This document shows, in pieces, positions 18,261 to 23,738 of a stretch of DNA of 23,738 nucleotides. The stretch's first letter is position 1, and the number at the start of each line of letters is the position of its first letter. Made by a program: the position numbers and the translations under genes. A model generated the notes under the pieces. That model saw only the letters and a list, made by a program, of their open reading frames with translations, made no database searches and was not told where the DNA came from. This stretch comes from Schoenoplectus triqueter (lineage: Eukaryota > Streptophyta > Magnoliopsida > Poales > Cyperaceae): contig CAXKVV010001696.1 of NCBI GenBank assembly GCA_964058805.1, positions 1-23,738 of the forward strand, read 5' to 3'.

Positions 18261-19500
18261 TCCATTTTTATTCGTTTATTGCCTAAATTGCATGATTCAT
18301 ATAATTATAAATAAAACATAAAAATATCTTGATCTTAAAAAAAGTACAAATAAAATAACTGAATTACTCTAAAAGTTAATAAATTCATGTGATCAACCTT
18401 AGTAAAAAAATATATGAAAATTTTTCAAACATAAATCGTGTTTGTTCCTAAGAAAGCCTTAGTTGAAGGTCCGAACTGGTCTCCTAGAATCTAATAAAGT
18501 TTTAAAAGTCCTAATTTAAATGTCAAAGATTATGGATGTTAAAGGAAAAAAATAGTGGCTAACTCTAAAACATAAGCCTTCAAATTTGATCGACTAATGT
18601 TAGGTTTTTGAAAAAAGGTTTGGGAATGTTATGTTATTTTTCATTTGATTCATGATGTTTTACTCTAGTAAATTTAGTTTAGACTTTTACCTTCACTGTC
18701 ATTGCGCTAAAATATTTCATTCGATGATAAATATCTTAAGTTTTTTTATTTCCCTCATCAACTCAATCAATTCCTTACAATTCGAGAAAAATAACAGTGA
18801 TAATCCTAAATCTCACATGAGTTTATTTACTTTTTGTTGATATGACACCAACACATATCATCCAATTGCACACATGAGATTGTCTCGTGACATATTGGAG
18901 AGCTAAGGAAGTTCTCTTAGATATCCCTAACACTTCTTGATGCTTAATTTGTCTTATTTTTCATTGTTATTTGTCTATTTGCAGATGAGGGGCTTTCATA
19001 CATTTTAGGCACACCAGAGTTTTACTCTCATTGAAAAGAAATTATTATTATTTTTTAAAATATTTTTTGAGAAATGTTGCTATCCCTCCTTACTCACCCT
19101 TGTTGCGTAAGATTTATCCATTTAAAACAAACATATTTTTAAAGTTTTGATCAAGTTCTCGGGAGCACGTCAAGTTTTAAAACACCTATCATACAAAAAA
19201 CTTCTCAAGGCATAATTATTTTGAGTTTTCAGTTCTAAGTACCATTTTCATTTATCACGGACTATTTTAGAAAAGTTTGATTTTTTCATTATCAATTTCT
19301 CAAAGCTTTCAAATACTAGTTATCCTTTTACCTACTTTTTCTCTAGAATTTTCAAAACTTTTTATAAATACATCCAATAAATAAACAGTGTGCTAAAAAA
19401 TGCTCATAAATATATGAAATACCGATACAATCTCAAATACCTATCTAAATTTGATCTGAGCATTATTCTCAACGCTTCAATAAAAAAAATAGAGAGAGAT
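18261..19500. other. AT-rich non-coding stretch, probably gypsy-derived
   Basis: I find no domain or long frame. The position between a gag remnant (19,500 and above) and an LTR-like fragment (18,045-18,260) suggests internal non-coding sequence of the same minus-strand element. No sequence feature proves it. Confidence 0.35.
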
Positions 19501-20680
19501 ACTCATAGATATGGTAGTGCGGCACTGACATAACTTGAGGTGAGTGCCTCAATCTATCAACCGTTCCCTCAGATCGCCCTACTGGTTGTCACCCCCGAAT
19601 GGTTGCTGAAGGAACCACTGCCCATTGCCCGAGTATGGTAGGAACTCCCGCGACTAGTAGTGTCATCGTACTATGTGCCAATTGTTTATCTGGTTGGCAA
19701 CACACTACGTGCCATATGTGAGCCAATCGATGTTGTTGACCTACCCAAACATGCTATTCGGGTGCATATTTGTCTGCACTTGGTTAGAATTGAGCTGCAT
19801 GACCTGCTAATAGAGCATGACATTGGTTGGCTCGGCAGACTATGGTTCAAGCTCTTGTAGTTGTGGTTGTGCTCGGGTTTGGCAATGACGGGTTGTGAGG
19901 GCTCGACCTCCTCGATTATTAGTTGGGTGTGATAGAGGGCTAGGTTAATACAGGTGTTCATCCTATTAAAGATTATCCCTTCAGTCGGATTGAGTGTCCT
20001 ATCCTCATGGGCCCAATGGAGTAAAATATGTTCCCAAATTTGTTTATCATCTGCATTGTTGTCCATTGTTTCTCACAATCAGCCTATGAACCTTTGTGCA
20101 GTTTACTATTCATGCATCAATCACCCCAAAGTGTTTGTCACTACACCATAAATTTAAATTTATCCCTCTAAAATCTATTTTTTTGCACATTTAATATGTG
20201 CTCGAGCACAAAATATCCTACATACGGTCTTTGCTTCATGAACTGCTACTTGTACAACATGTAGTACAAAAGAAGTTATATCATAGAGAATGTACATGAG
20301 TCTCACCGCAATCCAAAATTATGTACCCAAGTACCCGATACATGTACCTAAAAGTCGAGTGCTAAATTTGACTTGCCCGCTTGCTGACTCGAGGTTTATC
20401 AAACAATTGAACCTCAAACTCATCTTGAGATATGTCATCAATCCATTGTGGTAGGTAGTCAATGTGATTTCTATGCGGCATAATGAGAGCCTCATTCATT
20501 TGGTCATCAGTCAATGTGTACCCCTTCCCGTCCAATTAAAATAACACCCGAGTGATTTTAGTTGTCCCCCTTTTCATATTCCACACCGTCTTACAAGGAA
20601 GCAAGAACCTCTTACGTAAGGATACGTTATGATGGTCTTAGATGAGATAACATTTCCTGTAGACCTAGCACTTTCAAGAG
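19500..20680 (-). pseudogene. Ty3/gypsy gag remnant, central and C-terminal part
   Basis: Minus-strand translation gives fragments typical of Ogre/Tat/Athila-type gag: LDGKGYTLTDDQMNEALIMP (about 20,550-20,490), then FRYMYRVLGYIILDCGETHV (about 20,365-20,305). The second corresponds to the conserved R-x-x-H/Y-R-V-L-G-Y-x-I block of this gag family. Downstream, an uninterrupted 126-codon frame (20,066-19,686) includes IWEHILLHWAHEDRTLNPTE and a Gln/Asn-rich tail. Another frame there reads like the C-terminal coiled coil. Several stops and at least two frameshifts separate these pieces, so no functional protein can be made. Gag would have formed the virus-like particle. The rest of this gag lies beyond the inserted solo LTR (21,965-22,461). 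Confidence 0.65.
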
Positions 20681-20933
20681 CAAGTTGTTACACTTAACAT
20701 CTTCTTTGATTTGTCGATTTACAAAACAATCTTGAATTTAACAATTTGGCTTGTTTGAATTTTGTGCAGGGATTAATATGCAAATGGACTAGTGCACAAC
20801 AACTAAGATTAGTACTGAGATATAAGGGCTTAATCAAGACTGCATTAAGTTTAGGTTTAGTTAGACTCAAACTGGGTTGAATTGGTCAAGATAAATTGAG
20901 CTTAAACAACAAAAAAAGTGTTTTTACCCAGTG

Positions 20934-21212
20934 AATCGTTATAACGGTTCAGAAATCGTTATAACGGTTCATCTCAATACTCAAAAATATTCTAAGGAAA
21001 AAATATTCTCAAAGAAACCAGAGTGTATCGTTATGTAACGATTCAGTAATCGTTACAACAATTTGTGAAACATATAACGATCTGTAATCGTGACAACGAT
21101 TCATGAAATGTATAATGACTTGATAAATTGTTATAACGTTTCAGCTCAGTTGATCCAACGGCTATTCTTTCTAAACCGTTATAACGATTTGTAAATCGTT
21201 ATAACGGTTCAG
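20934..21212 (+). repeat. CGTTATAACG palindrome array in the solo LTR
   Basis: About nine to ten copies of a roughly 20-bp unit, consensus AATCGTTATAACGGTTCAG, occur at 20,934, 20,954, 21,026, 21,046, 21,072, 21,084, 21,125, 21,173 and 21,193. The core CGTTATAACG is a perfect palindrome in four copies and diverged in the middle ones (for example CGTTATGTAACG, CGTGACAACG). The outer copies are the best preserved. The array ends about 35 bp upstream of the TATA-like box, the place for an LTR enhancer. Confidence 0.85.
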
Positions 21213-21248
21213 GTCGAAAAATAGTTTCTGCAGTTGTTTCAGAAGATC

Positions 21249-21257
21249 TATTTAAAA
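21249..21257 (+). promoter_or_regulatory. TATA-like box of the solo LTR
   Basis: TATTTAAAA, in the context CTATTTAAAAGGATCACATC, lies downstream of the palindrome array. This order (repeats, then TATA, then a C/T-rich leader CATCTCTCACTTA) suits an LTR U3/R junction. Confidence 0.5.
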
Positions 21258-21486
21258 GGATCACATCTCTCACTTATAGTTGAATCGAATCTAATCTATC
21301 CAGCGAAATCATTACTCTAGAGAGCTTACTAGTCATATACAAAGTAAGAGAGATAATTTAAGAGATTAAAATACTCAATTAGCTAAATTCTTATTCAAGC
21401 TCAATCTTGATTCTCTCTATTCTCTCAACTTGATCATTCATGATCTTTTTGAAAACATTCTCTTGAGCTGTAGTGCTCACTTTTTC

Positions 21487-21600
21487 TTGAGTGTGTTGTC
21501 ACTCATCTTTTGAGTGTGTTGTCACTCACCTTTCTTGAGTGTGTTGTCACTCGCCTTTTAAGTGTGTTGTCACTCACCTTTTTGAGTGTGTTGTCACTCT
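21487..21600 (+). repeat. Tandem array of 24-bp unit TTGAGTGTGTTGTCACTCACC
   Basis: Five copies of GAGTGTGTTGTCACTC, each separated by a T/C-rich 7-9 bp spacer, make a head-to-tail array in the R/U5 half of the solo LTR. The fourth copy has AAGTG in place of GAGTG and the third has a CGCC spacer; otherwise they are almost identical. A 64-codon open frame crosses the array only because of its periodicity. Confidence 0.92.
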
Positions 21601-21969
21601 TGTTACCGATAGGCTTGGCAGCCCATTTTTGTAAGGGACCAAGTTCTACAAGTGTAAAAACCTGTTTTAAATATATCGGCTCAATCTCAATTGTTAGGGG
21701 TTGAGGGTCCTGGAGACGTAGTCATTGTTAAAACCGAACTCCGTTACATCTTGTGTTCTTGCTTTATCTTTACTTTCTTTTCTCACATTTCTTTGATTGT
21801 TATATTCTTGTGAGAATTGAATTGATTTAAATCGTATTCCGCTGCCATTACACTTGAACATTAAGCCCCAAATTGGTTTATATATTTCTACCTTAAGTTT
21901 TTTACATTCTTGCACTATCTTGACATTTCAATACCAACATCCTAGGGACGTTCAAGGTCTATCACAAGT

Positions 21970-22461
21970 GTACCTCATCAAAAAAAAAATTCAAATTCAT
22001 CATGACTTTATCATGCACGAATTGAAACGGGATTATGTGTCGGGTCAATAGTTTTTACAGGTTTGCTCGGCACCGCTCTAGCACGATCATACAATCATAA
22101 AGTCGGGTATATTGTCTCCAAAATGTTCTTCTTCGGACCCTTCTTCAAATTCGACCTCGGATGACTCGAAGTACTCGAGTTCGGTGTCCGGCTTAGGATT
22201 TCACTTGAAGACATCAGCTGTGCTTGGCTAAGGGCACAGGTTTAGGGCGAAGAGATGTTATCTTAACTGGCATGTTGGATTGGATCGGTGCGGGTCGTTC
22301 TGGTGGTGTGCGGGTCATACAGGGCAGTGTAGAAGGCGATACGAGGCAGGGAGTAGAGACGTCATTGGGCGACATAAAGTGTGAGTCGTATGAGTTAGGG
22401 TGCGGGTTGCACCCGCTGGGCGGTGTCAGATCTAAGGTTAGGGTTTTAGATTTTACGAATC
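21970..22461 (-). pseudogene. Ty3/gypsy gag remnant, N-terminal part
   Basis: On the minus strand there are three open pieces in sequence. First is a Pro/Thr-rich stretch (22,461-22,226) including MTRTPPERPAPIQSNMPVKI. Next, in another frame, is an acidic segment LEYFESSEVEFEEGSEEEHF (about 22,175-22,115). Then comes HIIPFQFVHDKVMMNLNFFF, which leads to the CAAGT duplication. The last piece resembles the start of the gag core in Ogre/Tat/Athila elements and continues in frame at 20,680 beyond the inserted solo LTR. Frameshifts and stops make it a pseudogene. The Pro-rich and acidic parts are assigned by position only. Confidence 0.5.
22402..22416. repeat. Short hairpin GCGGGT-TGC-ACCCGC
   Basis: Perfect 6-bp arms with a 3-base loop. 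The GGGT/ACCC theme recurs in GGGTCGCACC-type motifs in this gypsy-derived region (18,173; 22,863; 23,027). Confidence 0.6.
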
Positions 22462-23230
22462 TATAAAAGGGACCTTGGCAGTGGGATTAGGATAAGGATG
22501 TGGATGATAGGTGCAAGCTGACATTTTTGTTGGTTGTTGGGTCAGATCCTTTAAGATTAATTTGGATCCGACAAGGAGAAAGATGAGGCATCATGCGATG
22601 TGCGGGCACACAGTATATGGCGGTGATGGATAGTGTGGGTCACATCCATAGCGGCAGCAACGGGGTGAGGATAAGTGGTGATGGCCGGCGGCTTAAAGGA
22701 GGAATGAAGGGAGTCGACTATAATGAAGATGAGAGAAAGGTTAGATGGAAGGAAAGAGGAAGAGAGAGATAAATAAGAGAAGTAAATGCTAAAAATAAAA
22801 ACTACCCAAATTAAGAACCTAATTAATTTCAGGTCAATATTTCCTTTTACACGTGTCGTGCAGGTCGCACCCATGGCGTCTGCCTAAGAATTAGGCTAAA
22901 AAATCTTCCTAGTGCAAAACAAGCTTTCTCCCTACCCACGGGTCGTATCAGGGGATAAATGCGGGTCGTACTCTTGAAAAAATTTCTAAGTCCAAAATTG
23001 ATCTGGGGAAGCACCTACCCCGTGTATGGGTCGCACCCCTTCTGATTTTTGTCCAAAAACACAGATTTTCGAGTTTTATTCTATTTACCCCTTAAAGCTT
23101 GATCCATCACCTCAATTCTCTCCTCAAAGAGTATTTGTGAGTCTTTATTACTATAATGCAGTAACCAAATAAAATACATTAAAATATGTGAAATAAACTG
23201 AAGCAAACAAAAATAAAAAATTTTGAAAGA
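22462..23230 (-). other. LTR/untranslated sequence between gypsy int and gag remnants
   Basis: The stretch is non-coding apart from a C/T-rich, Pro/Ser-biased 105-codon minus frame (22,874-22,557) that has no family signature. Motifs GGTCGCACCC (22,863), GGGTCGTA (22,931 and 22,972) and TATGGGTCGCACC (23,025) are shared with 18,045-18,260. On the minus strand a C/T-rich leader (TTTATCTCTCTCTTCC) is followed by CCGCCGGCCATCACCAC, the kind of leader seen downstream of plant LTR promoters. A plus-strand TATA-like CTATAAAAGGG lies at 22,460-22,470. I could not find the expected primer-binding site or clean LTR ends. Confidence 0.35.
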
Positions 23231-23292
23231 AATCTTAGGTTGTCTCCCAAGCATCGGTTTATTTTAGGTCATTTAGCTCGATCCTTGTTTCC
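23231..23292 (-). other. Conserved 3' untranslated motif after gypsy integrase
   Basis: On the plus strand, AGGTTGTCTCCCAAGCATCG followed by TTTAGGTCATTTAGCTCGA resembles the GGTTGCCTCCCAAG...GTCATTAGCTCGAC block that I associate with sequence just downstream of integrase in plant Tat/Athila elements. Its place directly after the integrase fragment supports this. Confidence 0.5.
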
Positions 23293-23738
23293 TTATTCTT
23301 TCAGTGCGTCAGAGAGAATGATGTTGGTCCCCTCTACAAGTGATATTTCTTGGTGATGGTGCTTGAGTCGTTGTTCATTAGCCTTGAACGCACCTCTACG
23401 CTCGCTCCAAATCTCTACCACTCCGTGGTCAAACACCTTCAGTACTTGGTATGGTCCAATCCATCGAGAACTTAGTTTCCTTGAGAAGAGATTGAGTCGA
23501 AAATTGAACAAAAGCATAAATTCCCCCAACTTAAAAGTTTCCTCAAGAAATGTGCTTGTCATGCCAGTTCTTGGTCTTCTCCTTTGTAAAGTTTTGCATT
23601 TTCATAAGCAACATGCCTCAATTCTTCTAACTCGTGCAACTCGAGTACCCTTTTCGGACTGGCTTTTTGCTTGTCAAAATTAAGGGCCTTGATTGCCCAG
23701 TAAGTCTTGTGCTCTAACTCTACCGAGAGATAGCATGG
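23293..23738 (-). pseudogene. Ty3/gypsy integrase C-terminus (Ogre/Tat/Athila type), partial and frameshifted
   Basis: The minus strand enters from the window edge with SVELEHKTYWAIKALNFD and ELHELEELRHVAYENAKLY, blocks conserved near the end of integrase in this lineage. The frame then shifts (around 23,565-23,590, where KNWHDKH appears in yet another frame). It continues as FKLGEFMLLFNFRLNLFSRK and RWIGPYQVLKVFDHGVVEI, the GPY/F module that contributes to DNA and target binding, and ends before 23,293. The first visible part of integrase (zinc finger and D,D-35-E core) is outside the window. The frameshifts mean this copy is dead. Gag remnants of the same strand lie downstream rather than upstream, so it belongs to a neighbouring or tandem copy, not to the same intact element. 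Confidence 0.9.

Larger units (their letters stand above)
20686..21964 (+). mobile_element. Solo LTR of a copia (Sirevirus-like) element
   Basis: This 1,279-bp unit begins TGTTACAC and ends GTCTATCA (TG...CA). It is flanked by the identical 5-mer CAAGT at 20,681-20,685 and 21,965-21,969. Outside it, the minus-strand gag frame stays open across the junction once the LTR and one CAAGT are disregarded, which independently confirms the borders. Inside are a palindrome array (20,934-21,212), a TATA-like CTATTTAAAAGG (21,248-21,259), a tandem array (21,487-21,600), and a T-rich end with no coding. Length and palindrome content fit Sirevirus LTRs, which are about 1 kb and rich in palindromic repeats. 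The lineage assignment is inference. A single LTR with intact duplication means the internal region was lost by LTR-LTR recombination. Confidence 0.8.

Noticed and set aside
22224..22466. 80-codon plus frame MAKGTGLGRRDV...
   Set aside because: It is antisense to gypsy gag N-terminal sequence, ends at a TATA-like site and has no recognisable domain.
22557..22874. 105-codon minus frame with a hydrophobic start
   Set aside because: It lies in a C/T-rich untranslated or LTR-like region; hydrophobicity comes from pyrimidine-rich codons and there is no conserved motif.
23363..23683. 106-codon plus frame at the right edge
   Set aside because: It is the reverse strand of a clearly recognisable gypsy integrase C-terminus.
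1..23738. CRISPR arrays, bacterial operons, phage or toxin-antitoxin genes, tRNA or rRNA genes
   Set aside because: No regularly spaced direct repeats with unique spacers, no Shine-Dalgarno-led operon, no cloverleaf or rRNA motifs; all arrays seen are LTR or coding minisatellites.

Overview
This window looks like transposon-rich intergenic DNA from a flowering plant, most likely a eudicot. It is strongly AT-rich, has long AT-only stretches and no dense gene packing. Nearly everything recognisable is a plant transposable element: hAT- and Mutator-type MITEs, Ty1/copia and Ty3/gypsy LTR elements. There are no bacterial, viral or organellar genes, and I saw no tRNA, rRNA or CRISPR array. The species cannot be named from the sequence alone.

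Region by region. 1-4,416: a near-perfect foldback MITE (245-640), a TATCC-rich degenerate element (about 869-1,520), an unidentified GC-richer island (1,545-1,935), and a 1.5 kb diverged hAT-like element (2,926-4,416) with a younger hAT MITE nested in it (3,275-3,473). 4,417-7,923: a (TA)n microsatellite, a foldback element built from GGGTCGG-rich modules (about 5,440-6,225), then featureless AT-rich DNA. 7,924-11,310: a cluster of DNA-transposon derivatives. It holds two hAT MITEs with 8-bp target-site duplications (7,924-8,088 and 9,828-10,013), a Mutator-type MITE with a perfect 9-bp duplication (8,152-8,860), a third hAT-like element (10,125-10,558), and two copies of one GGATC/GACCC-flanked family (about 9,062-9,485 and 10,905-11,305). 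13,031-14,736: the only candidate host gene, on the minus strand. It has a TATA box, a signal-peptide first exon, an intron of about 1 kb and a last exon encoding a Pro-rich then Asn/Gly-repeat secreted protein. 15,080-17,794: a complete but non-coding copia-like LTR retrotransposon with LTRs, primer-binding site, polypurine tract and near-matching target duplication. 17,900-17,982: a 3' fragment of the same hAT MITE family as 3,275-3,473. About 18,050-23,738: minus-strand debris of Ty3/gypsy elements of the Ogre/Tat/Athila type. This comprises a frameshifted integrase C-terminus at the window edge (23,293-23,738), LTR/UTR-like sequence, and a broken gag (about 19,500-22,460) interrupted by a 1,279-bp plus-strand solo LTR (20,686-21,964).

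The elements do not form a pathway. They form a layered insertion history, which can be read because younger insertions (the solo LTR, the nested hAT MITE, the hAT MITE at 9,828) split recognisable older sequences and left target duplications. The host gene is the only unit likely to make a cellular protein. I found no convincing new molecular system. The most unusual pieces are the Asn/Gly-repeat secreted protein, the near-perfect foldback at 245-640, and the palindrome array inside the solo LTR.
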